The notes under the pieces: generated by a model
The model's input: only the letters and a program-made list of their open reading frames with translations
Told to the model about the DNA's origin: nothing
Databases searched by the model: none
Source of the DNA: Methanomassiliicoccales archaeon
GTDB taxonomy: Archaea; Thermoplasmatota; Thermoplasmata; Methanomassiliicoccales; UBA472
Direction: 5' to 3'
Length of the DNA stretch: 5,004 bases
NCBI GenBank assembly: GCA_013329565.1
Contig: DUJZ01000003.1
Location: 1-5,004 of the forward strand
Translations under genes and position numbers: made by a program
Shown here: piece by piece, positions 1 through 5,004 of the stretch
Position numbering within the stretch: the stretch's first letter is position 1
Layout of the letters: each line of letters begins with the position of its first letter

Positions 1-867
1 GACGAAGGGGTTCCTAACTTCGCCATAGTGCAGGAAGCCACCCTTGGGGCTGACCTCCTGTCCGCTCTCCCCCACTTTCAGGATGAGCTTGTTCACTTCG
101 GTCCTCTGGTGGTATCCCATCTGACCGGACTGGGGCACGGTCGTGCGCACGTAACCGGGCCGCTTGGGGCCTAGGTTACCGACGGCGCGGCGGTGCTTGG
201 AGTTCTTGTGGGACATGAGCTTCAGGCCCCAGCGCTTGGTGGCGCCCTGGAATCCCTTTCCCTTGGTTATGGCAATGACATCGATCATCGCGCCGTTCTT
301 GGTGAAGTCGGTGATGGCGATCTCCTTGCCCAGAAGTCCCTTGGCGAAATCGATCCTGGCGTCCATGGTGCCGCCGCCTATGCGCAGCTCCATGAGCTCC
401 GGGCGCTTCTTCGGCACTCCGGTGACCAACTTCGGCTGGGTGAAAGCGAGGACCCTAACGTCCTCGGTGTCCACTCCCTTCATCCTCTCCCAGGCCGCAT
501 CGGCGTCGACCTTCTTGGGGATGGGCAGCAGCCTGGAGAGGGTCTCATCCAGCTGGGTCGCCCAGATCTCCCCGGCGGTCTTCAGGCCGTAGCGGGTGTT
601 CTCGTATATGCGGACCGCGGCCACCTTCATCGGCGGCACTTCCAGAACGGTGACGGGCACCTTGATCTCCTGACCGGAGGTGGTGCTGGTCTTGCGGTGG
701 TCCACGATGAACGCGTGGGTCATTCCTGCCTTGTAACCGGCAAATCCCTGGACCTTCGGGCCTTCGCTGATCTCGGGCCACGAATCCAGCCTCGGGGTCT
801 GCGTGATGGCCCTCTTTCTCGGACCAAAGCCCTTGGACCCCCTTCTCGGACGTCTTATGTTTGACAT
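1..867 (-). CDS. rpl3: Ribosomal protein L3 (uL3), archaeal type, C-terminus cut by window edge
   Basis: Large-subunit protein that binds 23S rRNA early in assembly and reaches towards the peptidyl-transferase centre. The visible 289 residues start MSNIRRPRRGSKGFGPRKRA, the typical archaeal/eukaryotic N-terminal extension that binds rRNA. The family core follows: GFAGYKAGMTHAF (41-53), KGKGFQGATKRWG (202-214), HKNSKHRRAVGNLGP (220-234) and the strongly conserved GQMGYHQRTEVNK (248-260). Archaeal L3 proteins are usually about 330-350 residues, so roughly 40-60 residues lie beyond base 1. The ATG at 865-867 is chosen because it follows a GGGAG ribosome-binding site (872-876) with a 4-base gap, gives the family's usual N-terminus, and an in-frame TAG at 916-918 limits extension. 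No gene is visible between it and its promoter region, so it is probably the first gene of a ribosomal protein operon (L4, L23 and L2 would be expected next). It has an unusually long, structured leader. Confidence 0.97.
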   Translation of the reverse strand, partial: MSNIRRPRRGSKGFGPRKRAITQTPRLDSWPEISEGPKVQGFAGYKAGMTHAFIVDHRKTSTTSGQEIKVPVTVLEVPPMKVAAVRIYENTRYGLKTAGEIWATQLDETLSRLLPIPKKVDADAAWERMKGVDTEDVRVLAFTQPKLVTGVPKKRPELMELRIGGGTMDARIDFAKGLLGKEIAITDFTKNGAMIDVIAITKGKGFQGATKRWGLKLMSHKNSKHRRAVGNLGPKRPGYVRTTVPQSGQMGYHQRTEVNKLILKVGESGQEVSPKGGFLHYGEVRNPFV

Positions 868-871
868 GCTT

Positions 872-905
872 CTCCCTCTATTTTTTCTGAGAGAGCACAC
901 TCTCT
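872..905 (-). promoter_or_regulatory. Hairpin that can alternate with masking of the rpl3 ribosome-binding site
   Basis: On the minus strand AGAGAG (900-905), loop TGTG (896-899) and CTCTCT (890-895) make a perfect 6-bp hairpin. CTCTCTC (889-895) can instead pair over 7 bp, with one G-U, to GAGGGAG (872-878), which contains the rpl3 Shine-Dalgarno sequence, across a 10-base A-rich loop. The two pairings exclude each other, as in an on/off translational switch. No T-run follows the hairpin, so it does not look like a terminator. The pairing is seen; the regulatory role is inferred. Confidence 0.45.
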
Positions 906-908
906 TTC

Positions 909-942
909 GCTAACGCCTGTTCTCAAGAGTGTTGAGGCTAGC
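909..942 (-). promoter_or_regulatory. Bulged hairpin in the rpl3 leader
   Basis: On the minus strand GCTAGC (937-942) pairs with GTTAGC (909-914), six pairs including one G-U. It stacks directly on CTCAA (932-936) pairing with TTGAG (922-926) around a 5-base loop, CACTC. A 7-base bulge (915-921, AACAGGC) lies on the 3' side. Eleven pairs in two adjoining helices within 34 bases suggest real RNA structure. Confidence 0.4.
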
Positions 943-994
943 ACCTTCGACCGTGACACCGTCATCACCCTCCAGAATGTGCTTTTGGGGGCGA

Positions 995-1021
995 CTTAGG
1001 GATGCTTTCGCATTGCCCAAG
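995..1021 (-). promoter_or_regulatory. GAAA-tetraloop hairpin in the rpl3 leader
   Basis: On the minus strand CTTGGG (1016-1021) pairs with CCC-T-AAG (995-1001, one bulged T). A 2-base CA bulge follows, then ATGC (1010-1013) pairs with GCAT (1002-1005) and is closed by a GAAA tetraloop (1006-1009). This gives ten Watson-Crick pairs capped by a GNRA loop, the best-formed RNA hairpin in the window. GNRA loops commonly make tertiary contacts or protein contacts. Function unknown. Confidence 0.5.
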
Positions 1022-1075
1022 GGGTCTGGTCGAACGTCCTCAGTGCGTTGAGCAGAAGTCCGATACTATCATTAT

Positions 1076-1083
1076 TATTTAAA
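1076..1083 (-). promoter_or_regulatory. Box A (TATA-like) element, candidate rpl3 promoter
   Basis: Minus strand reads TTTAAATA, an exact match to the archaeal box A consensus TTTAWATA, in an AT-rich patch within GC-rich DNA. A start about 25 bases downstream (near 1053-1055) would put all three leader hairpins in the rpl3 transcript. A second exact box A lies 23 bases upstream, so which one is used cannot be decided here. Confidence 0.5.
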
Positions 1084-1092
1084 CCAATCGGT

Positions 1093-1116
1093 CCCCCGTA
1101 TATAAAGAATCGGGGG
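1093..1116 (-). promoter_or_regulatory. Box A inside a CCCCCG/CGGGGG inverted repeat
   Basis: Positions 1099-1106 read TTTATATA on the minus strand, a perfect box A. They lie between the arms CCCCCG (1093-1098) and CGGGGG (1111-1116), a perfect 6-bp inverted repeat with a 12-base spacer. A start near 1075-1078 would serve rpl3. The flanking repeat could be an operator, or, as RNA, a hairpin just after the end of the DUF5611-like gene. No T-tract follows it closely, so a terminator reading is weaker. Confidence 0.5.
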
Positions 1117-1138
1117 GAGAGGGGTTTGCTGGACAACC

Positions 1139-1459
1139 TCAGAGCTTGCCTTCCTTGGCCTTCTTCTGCAGGCGGTTGCGGCGCTCCTTGGAGGAGAAAC
1201 CGGTGGCCTGCTCGAGGAACTCGTTCCATCTCTTGATGGTGTCCGCGGCTAGGTCCGGGGAGGCGTTCTTGTCGGTGACCGCGCTGATGTCCATGGAGGT
1301 CTTGCTGATCAGCCGGACCTCTATTCGGGTCATGGCCCCGTAGGCGGAGACCAGGACCTCCCCCTCATTCTTGGCGGAGCCGAAGGCGGCCTCCATCATC
1401 TTCCTCAGTCCATCCCCTTCCAAGTTACCGTAGTTACCCTTCTTGATATCGTAATCCAT
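1139..1459 (-). CDS. DUF5611-like small archaeal protein
   Basis: Soluble protein of 106 residues with no signal peptide or membrane segment. It begins MDYDIKKGNYGNLEGDGLRK; the middle holds VSAYGAMTRIEVRL (37-50), which looks like paired beta strands. The C-terminal part, DTIKRWNEFLEQATGFSSKE (73-92), runs into a Lys/Arg-rich tail. The layout, with the 'YGA...I.V' strand and the 'FLeqATGfs.KER' helix, matches from memory the archaeal DUF5611 family, which has no known function. The basic tail would suit nucleic-acid contact, but that is inference. Two starts are possible: ATG 1463-1465, and ATG 1457-1459, chosen because GAGG (1467-1470) is 7 bases before it but only 1 base before the other. 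It starts 10 bases after raSEA ends, so the two are probably co-transcribed and translationally coupled. Confidence 0.8.
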   Translation of the reverse strand: MDYDIKKGNYGNLEGDGLRKMMEAAFGSAKNEGEVLVSAYGAMTRIEVRLISKTSMDISAVTDKNASPDLAADTIKRWNEFLEQATGFSSKERRNRLQKKAKEGKL

Positions 1460-1469
1460 GTCCATCCCT

Positions 1470-2456
1470 CTAAAGCGACAGTTCGTCATCCAGGTACCGG
1501 TGCACGTCCACCGAGGTGCGCATCGCGTCCTCATTGCGTAGGAGCGACGCCCACTCCCTGCGGCACTGGCAGTCGTGTTTTTCCAAGACCGAAGCGTCCT
1601 GCTCGAAGTTGAACTTTTCCAGGACGTCCAGCAGGCGCCGGTCGCATTCGGGGCAGTTGTGAACGCCACGCTGCGTCCCCGCACCGCTGGGGGACGAGAA
1701 GATCCTGACCCCGGATATCTCCGACCTCAGTTTCAGGACCTCGAACAGGGACCAGATCCACGGCGAGCGGTAGTCGCCCCGTCTCCACAGGCCCTCGACC
1801 AAGGTCTCCCTCTGTACGTTGAGCGGATTGACCGAAACGCTCTCCGAGCGAGGGGCGGCGAAGCGAACAGAAGCCTTGGCGTCCTCGATGGCCGCCCTCT
1901 CGGTCATGTACGGGGGCTTGAGCAAAAGGTAGGTCCGCACCGGAAGTCCGCGGTCGTTAAGGGCGCCGGCCGCTCTGAGGTAATCCTTGACTCCGAACCC
2001 CTTGCGCACGGAGCATCTCAAAACCGTGTCGTTGGAGCTCTCCAGTCCCAAGGCCACGGCGGAGTGGTCCGGCAGGTCCTTTAGCACTTCAGGGATCACG
2101 AACTCCGGTCGGCTCTCGAAGAGCACCCTCTGCGCCCCGTCGAAAGCGTTCAGGATGCGGTCCCGAACCTCCAAGGGTATCTCGTTGGGGTCCAGGAAGC
2201 TCCCGGAGGTGTATAGCTTCACCATCCGCTCTCCCTCGTACCTCTCCAGGACGGCGCTGAGCTGGGCGGATATCTCCTCCGGCCCGATGCCCTCCAGGCT
2301 TTCGACGTTGTAGCCGCACATGGAGCATCCGCCATTGCGGGACCAGTGGCAGCCACGGGTGCGGAAGATGGCCACCAGTGCCTTCTCCCTCCTGCCGTCG
2401 ACCATGTCCTCCTCCTTCCAGACCGTCACCGGCCTGTTCAGGTCCATGCTCTTCAT
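1470..2456 (-). CDS. raSEA: Archaeosine synthase radical SAM subunit RaSEA
   Basis: RaSEA works with ArcS in archaeosine synthesis at tRNA position 15: ArcS adds lysine to preQ0 in the tRNA and RaSEA cleaves the adduct radically to leave the formamidine. The 328-residue protein has the radical SAM cluster RTRGCHWSRNGGCSMCGY (32-49), with C36, C44 and C47 in the family's C-x7-C-x2-C spacing. Further family blocks are YTSGSFLDPNEIP (82-94), ESRPEFV (114-120), GLESSND (137-143), YLLLKPPYMTE (176-186) and NPLNVQRETLVEGLWRRGDY (210-229). A C-terminal cysteine set, C268/C271 and C296/C298, probably binds zinc. Length is normal for the family. The ATG at 2454-2456 follows GGAGG (2461-2465) with a 4-base gap. 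It is the first gene of a unit with the DUF5611-like gene and is divergent from the flavoprotein gene. Other members of this Elp3-like family are the main alternative. Confidence 0.9.
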   Translation of the reverse strand: MKSMDLNRPVTVWKEEDMVDGRREKALVAIFRTRGCHWSRNGGCSMCGYNVESLEGIGPEEISAQLSAVLERYEGERMVKLYTSGSFLDPNEIPLEVRDRILNAFDGAQRVLFESRPEFVIPEVLKDLPDHSAVALGLESSNDTVLRCSVRKGFGVKDYLRAAGALNDRGLPVRTYLLLKPPYMTERAAIEDAKASVRFAAPRSESVSVNPLNVQRETLVEGLWRRGDYRSPWIWSLFEVLKLRSEISGVRIFSSPSGAGTQRGVHNCPECDRRLLDVLEKFNFEQDASVLEKHDCQCRREWASLLRNEDAMRTSVDVHRYLDDELSL

Positions 2457-2490
2457 GCGTCCTCCATGCGAATGAAGGTCAAAACGCCCC

Positions 2491-2502
2491 TAACTATTTG
2501 AG
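2491..2502 (-). promoter_or_regulatory. Weak box A-like element for raSEA
   Basis: Minus strand reads CTCAAATAGTTA, the most AT-rich patch in front of raSEA. Its centre is about 40 bases before the ATG, so a start near 2472 would leave a leader of about 15 bases including the GGAGG site. It departs from the TTTAWATA consensus, so confidence is low. Confidence 0.3.
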
Positions 2503-2526
2503 CGCTCCGACGGAAGATACCAACAT

Positions 2527-2533
2527 TTTATAT
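2527..2533 (+). promoter_or_regulatory. Box A promoter of the flavoprotein gene
   Basis: TTTATAT, preceded by another T, fits the archaeal box A. A start about 25 bases on, near 2555, would give a leader of about a dozen bases that just includes the ribosome-binding site GGAGAGG (2557-2563), 4 bases before the ATG. Confidence 0.6.
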
Positions 2534-2567
2534 CCTCACTTCAGGATTTGCGGCCTGGAGAGGCATC

Positions 2568-3920
2568 ATGGCCAGGAAGATCGTGGTTATCGGGGGAGGC
2601 GCGGCCGGCATGACCGCGGCCTCCACCGCCAGGGAGAACGGGGCCGGGGACATCACGCTCATCACCGAGGACGAGCACGTGGCTTACTCGCCCTGCGCCA
2701 TCCCCTTCGTCATAGAAGGCAGGATAAAGGACTTCCCCAGCATCGTGATGCACACCCCCGAGTTCTACCGGAGGGAGAGGAGCATCGAAGTTCTGGTCAA
2801 GACGTCCGTGGACCGGGTGGACGCTGATTCTAAGAAGGTCTTCACCAAGGACGGGCGCGCCTTCGATTACGATTCCTTGATAATTGCCACCGGCGGAACG
2901 GTGTTCGTGCCGCCCATCGAAGGCCGCGATCTCAAGGGAGTGTTCCCGGTCAGATGGATATCAGATGGGCAAGCGATAATGGACTGGCTTCCGAGCACCA
3001 AGCAGGTGGTGGTCGCCGGGGCCGGGGTCATCGGCCTGGAGATGGCCGTGGCACTGCGGGAGAGGGGCAAGGAGGTCACCGTGGTGGAAATGTTCGACCA
3101 GGTGGTCCCGCGCATCATGGACAAGGACATGGCGCAGCTGGTCCAATCGCATTGCGAATCGCACGGTATGAGGTTCGTCCTGGGGTCCCCCTGCTCCCGC
3201 ATTGAGGGCGAGGAAAAGGTCACCGGGGTCATCGCTGGCAAGACCCACATCCCCTGCCAGATGGTCATCATGGCCACAGGGGTACGGGCGAACCTGCGCA
3301 TACCGGAGCAGATGGGATTAGAGATAGGTCCGCTGGGTGCGGTTCGGGTCAGCCCGAGCCTGCAGCCCTACCGCAAGGGACGACCGGTCCCGGACGTATA
3401 CCTGGCCGGTGACGTGGTCATGTGCCAGAGCGCCGTGCTAGCTGGACCGACCATGAGCCAGCTGGGTTCAACCGCCGTCCGTCAGGGACGGGTGGCCGGA
3501 ATTCGCGCCGCAGGCGGCAACGCCACCTTCCCGGGAACAGCAAGTCCGTACGTCAGTGTCATAGGCGGATTGCACGTCGGCGGCACTGGAATGTCCCGTT
3601 CGCTGGCCGAGTATTACGGAGTTCGAGTGGCCGAGGCGGTGGCGAAGGGCTCGTCCCGGGCCAGGTACTATCCTGACGGAAAGGACATGACGGTAAAGCT
3701 TTTAGCGGACATCGAGAGCGGACGCCTCATCGGCGGTCAGATCATAGGCGGGGAGGATGTCACCGGACGTGTGAATTGGATCACCGCCGCCATACTGGAA
3801 GGGGTATCGGTCAACTCGTTCGTGGAGAGAATGGAGAACGCCTACTGTCCCCCGACCTCCATGGTCAGTGATACGGTGAACGCGGCGGCGGAGAATCTGG
3901 CCAGGGTATTGCGCGGCTGA
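2568..3920 (+). CDS. CoA-disulfide reductase/NADH oxidase-like FAD enzyme
   Basis: Cytoplasmic flavoprotein of the pyridine nucleotide-disulfide oxidoreductase superfamily, 450 residues, the usual length. It has an N-terminal FAD motif IGGGAAG (8-14) and the single redox cysteine C43 in YSPCAIPF (40-47), as in CoA-disulfide reductases and NADH oxidases, with no second cysteine of a CxxxxC pair. ATGG follows (107-110), then an NAD(P)H motif VAGAGVIGLEMA (149-160) ending in E174 (VVEM), which favours NADH. VYLAGDVV (277-284) is the second FAD contact. The C-terminal dimer domain has RYYPDG (366-371) and YCPPTS (426-431), the positions of the two substrate-side tyrosines of staphylococcal CoA-disulfide reductase. 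From memory it closely resembles the methanogen 'NADH oxidase' type of M. jannaschii MJ0649. Substrate (CoA disulfide, persulfide, polysulfide or oxygen) cannot be told from sequence. YCPP instead of YAPP is a small oddity. It is probably transcribed alone. Confidence 0.92.
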   Translation: MARKIVVIGGGAAGMTAASTARENGAGDITLITEDEHVAYSPCAIPFVIEGRIKDFPSIVMHTPEFYRRERSIEVLVKTSVDRVDADSKKVFTKDGRAFDYDSLIIATGGTVFVPPIEGRDLKGVFPVRWISDGQAIMDWLPSTKQVVVAGAGVIGLEMAVALRERGKEVTVVEMFDQVVPRIMDKDMAQLVQSHCESHGMRFVLGSPCSRIEGEEKVTGVIAGKTHIPCQMVIMATGVRANLRIPEQMGLEIGPLGAVRVSPSLQPYRKGRPVPDVYLAGDVVMCQSAVLAGPTMSQLGSTAVRQGRVAGIRAAGGNATFPGTASPYVSVIGGLHVGGTGMSRSLAEYYGVRVAEAVAKGSSRARYYPDGKDMTVKLLADIESGRLIGGQIIGGEDVTGRVNWITAAILEGVSVNSFVERMENAYCPPTSMVSDTVNAAAENLARVLRG

Positions 3921-3931
3921 AGGCAAATCTG

Positions 3932-3939
3932 TTTAATAT
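3932..3939 (+). promoter_or_regulatory. Box A promoter of tyrS
   Basis: TTTAATAT lies in the 46-base gap between the flavoprotein stop and tyrS. Its centre is about 31 bases before the ATG, so transcription should start about 5 bases before, or at, the start codon. The sequence just upstream (CCGGTTACC) has no Shine-Dalgarno match, consistent with a leaderless or nearly leaderless mRNA. Confidence 0.6.
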
Positions 3940-3966
3940 TCCGTCCCGCATTCGACACCGGTTACC

Positions 3967-5004
3967 ATGGACGTCGAGGAGCGGTATGCACTAATAGCCC
4001 GGAACACCGAGGAGATCATCACCCCGGAGGACCTGATGGAGGTCCTGCGGAGCAAGGCCTCCCCTACGGGTTATATCGGCTTCGAGCCGTCCGGACTGGT
4101 CCACATCGGCTGGATGGTCACCGCCCAGAAGGTAAAGGACTTCGTGGACGCCGGCTTCACCTTCATAGTGTTCCTGGCCGATTGGCACGCCTACATCAAC
4201 GACAAGCTGGGCGGGGACATCGACAACATCCGCGTCTGCGCCGAGTACATGAAGGACTGCTTCGAGGCGCTCGGGCTTCCGAGGGACAAGGTGGAGTACC
4301 GACTGGCCTCCGATATAATGGACGATATAGATTACTGGGAGATGGTCATGAAGGTCGGGAAGGCCTCATCCCTGCAGAGGGTCAAGAGGGCCATGACCAT
4401 CATGGGCCGCAACGAGGACGAGGCCGAGGTGGACTCCAGCAAGACCATGTACCCTCTCATGCAGGCGGCCGACCTCATGTTCATGGACGTGGACGTGGCG
4501 TACGCCGGTCTCGACCAACGGAGGGCGCACATGCTGGCCAGGGAGGCCGCGGAGAAGATGGGCGTGAAGAAGGCGGTGGCCGTGCACACCCCCCTGCTTC
4601 CCGGTCTGAAAGGCGGCAACCGCATGGACCCCATGAGCGCCAAGATGTCCAAGAGCGATCCCGATGGCAGCCTGCTCGTGCACGATTCGCCGGAGGACAT
4701 CAGGCGCAAGATGAGTAAGGCCTTCTGCCCTCCGGAGGTGGAGGGAAATCCGGTGCTGGCGATCTGCAAGTACGTCATTTTCCAGCGGAAGGACGTCATG
4801 CGCTTCGAGCGCCCGGAGAAGTTCGGCGGGAACCTGGAGTTCAAGAGCTATGACGAGCTGGAACGGACCTACCTCGCTGGAAAGCTGCACCCCATGGACC
4901 TGAAGAACGGAACGGCCGCAGCGCTCGCCGAGATATTGGCGCCGGCCAGGGAGTACTTCCAGAACAAGCCGGAAAACCTGGAGCGCATGAGGCAGGTGCT
5001 GTCA
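3967..5004 (+). CDS. tyrS: Tyrosyl-tRNA synthetase, archaeal/eukaryotic type, 3' end cut by window edge
   Basis: Class I aminoacyl-tRNA synthetase that charges tRNA-Tyr. The 346 visible residues contain the tyrosine-pocket strand GYIGFEPSG (35-43), the HIGH-type motif VHIG (46-49), LADWHAYIND (70-79) and the pocket residues Y162, Q166 and D169 in YPLMQAADL. These are followed by GLDQRRAHMLARE (181-193) and the KMSKS loop MSAKMSKSDPDGS (223-235). EGNPVLAICKYVIF (259-272) and ELERTYLAGKLHPMDLKNG (297-315) are typical of the archaeal C-terminal anticodon region. Y36, Y162, Q166, D169 and Q184 correspond to M. jannaschii Y32, Y151, Q155, D158 and Q173. The M. jannaschii enzyme is 306 residues; this one runs past its end, as longer euryarchaeal forms do, so only a short tail is likely missing. 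The ATG at 3967 fits the family N-terminus and has no ribosome-binding site, in line with its close promoter. Confidence 0.96.
   Translation, partial: MDVEERYALIARNTEEIITPEDLMEVLRSKASPTGYIGFEPSGLVHIGWMVTAQKVKDFVDAGFTFIVFLADWHAYINDKLGGDIDNIRVCAEYMKDCFEALGLPRDKVEYRLASDIMDDIDYWEMVMKVGKASSLQRVKRAMTIMGRNEDEAEVDSSKTMYPLMQAADLMFMDVDVAYAGLDQRRAHMLAREAAEKMGVKKAVAVHTPLLPGLKGGNRMDPMSAKMSKSDPDGSLLVHDSPEDIRRKMSKAFCPPEVEGNPVLAICKYVIFQRKDVMRFERPEKFGGNLEFKSYDELERTYLAGKLHPMDLKNGTAAALAEILAPAREYFQNKPENLERMRQVLS

Larger units (their letters stand above)
855..965 (-). other. Possible small ORF overlapping the rpl3 start (uORF or gene remnant)
   Basis: From ATG 963-965, or in-frame GTG 957-959, an ORF of 36 or 34 residues ends at TAA 855-857, thirteen bases inside rpl3 and in another frame. 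Upstream is GGAGGGTGAT (964-973), close to the full archaeal anti-16S sequence and 4 bases before the GTG, a good distance. The peptide includes SRSKVLASTLLRTGVSEREC then ALSEKIEGE. This resembles the first half of an ATP-cone (pattern reKi..SLl.aGvs..eA..ia..ie), but the second half is absent. The residues just before it in the other frame, HILEGDDGVTV, also fit the opening strand of an ATP-cone, which would suggest a frameshifted remnant. Three RNA hairpins cover the same region and could equally account for sequence constraint. Whether it is translated is unknown. Low confidence. Confidence 0.22.
868..1075 (-). promoter_or_regulatory. Long structured 5' leader upstream of rpl3
   Basis: No convincing protein gene fills this stretch. 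The only good box A elements lie at 1076-1083 and 1099-1106, so the transcript should start near 1053-1078 and carry a leader of roughly 190-210 bases, long for an archaeon. Read on the minus strand it folds, by eye, into three consecutive hairpins (995-1021, 909-942, 890-905). A possible 7-bp long-range helix joins TTCGACC (1028-1034) to GGTCGAA (946-952), but a match of that length could be chance. The order of elements (box A, hairpins, ribosome-binding site, first gene of a ribosomal protein operon) resembles autogenously controlled leaders, but the ligand, if any, is not visible. Confidence 0.5.

Noticed and set aside
193..864. Long plus-strand ORF of 223 residues
   Set aside because: It lies antisense to rpl3, whose translation is unmistakable. 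The protein has no family features, and such long shadows are common in GC-rich genes.
962..1043. Box C-like GTGATGA (962-968) and box D-like CTGA (1040-1043), a possible K-turn or C/D RNA
   Set aside because: The boxes are about 70 bases apart with no flanking helix bringing them together, and no CTGA follows the C box. The GTGATGA is better explained as part of a Shine-Dalgarno sequence.
1066..1077. Four stop codons in a row on the minus strand (TAATAATGATAG), in the rpl3 frame
   Set aside because: Striking to read, but it is part of the AT-rich promoter patch and follows no open frame, so composition explains it.
996..1229. Minus-strand ORF of 77 residues across the promoter region
   Set aside because: It runs in another frame through the 3' end of the DUF5611-like gene, both box A elements and the first leader hairpin. 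It has no ribosome-binding site and no recognisable sequence.
2378..2827. Plus-strand ORF of 149 residues overlapping the divergent promoter region
   Set aside because: It spans the raSEA 5' end, the intergenic region and the flavoprotein start in another frame. The sequence is Arg/Gly/His-rich shadow translation without a family match.
4332..4890. Two minus-strand ORFs of 170 and 174 residues
   Set aside because: Both are antisense to tyrS, which carries all its catalytic motifs. The predicted proteins are low-complexity, rich in His and Leu or Ser and Met, and have no start signals.
1..5004. CRISPR arrays, tRNA or rRNA genes, insertion sequences or defence genes
   Set aside because: No regularly spaced repeats, TTCGA-arm cloverleaf patterns, transposase motifs or terminal inverted repeats were seen on either strand. 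The gene content is housekeeping.

Overview
The window looks like a GC-rich euryarchaeal chromosome segment, probably from a Thermoplasmata-type lineage such as a relative of Methanomassiliicoccales. The domain assignment is firm: an archaeal-type ribosomal protein L3, a radical SAM enzyme of archaeosine synthesis, a DUF5611-like protein, an archaeal-type tyrosyl-tRNA synthetase and TTTAWATA-style box A promoters. The lineage is inferred from composition and protein character only.

Layout. The left half is on the minus strand. rpl3 (1-867, C-terminus beyond the left edge) is the first gene of what is presumably the large ribosomal protein operon. Upstream lies a 271-base gene-free stretch (868-1138) holding two box A-like elements and a run of RNA hairpins. 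Beyond it is a two-gene minus-strand unit, raSEA (1470-2456) followed 10 bases later by a small DUF5611-like gene (1139-1459). A 111-base divergent promoter region (2457-2567) separates this unit from the plus-strand genes: a CoA-disulfide reductase/NADH oxidase-like flavoprotein (2568-3920) and, after a 46-base gap with its own box A, tyrS (3967 to the right edge, 3' end missing).

Function. Four of the five genes are or may be linked to translation: L3 (peptidyl-transferase centre), RaSEA (archaeosine at tRNA position 15), TyrRS (tRNA charging) and the DUF5611-like protein by operon association. The flavoprotein is a thiol/NADH redox enzyme and shares no obvious pathway with them.

Most of the window is ordinary informational-gene territory. 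The part that stands out is the rpl3 leader. On the minus strand it can form three hairpins in series, one with a GAAA tetraloop, and the last can exchange for a pairing that covers the rpl3 ribosome-binding site. The same stretch holds a short overlapping ORF with a good Shine-Dalgarno sequence and a faint resemblance to half an ATP-cone. It is a candidate, undemonstrated, autoregulatory leader for an archaeal ribosomal protein operon.
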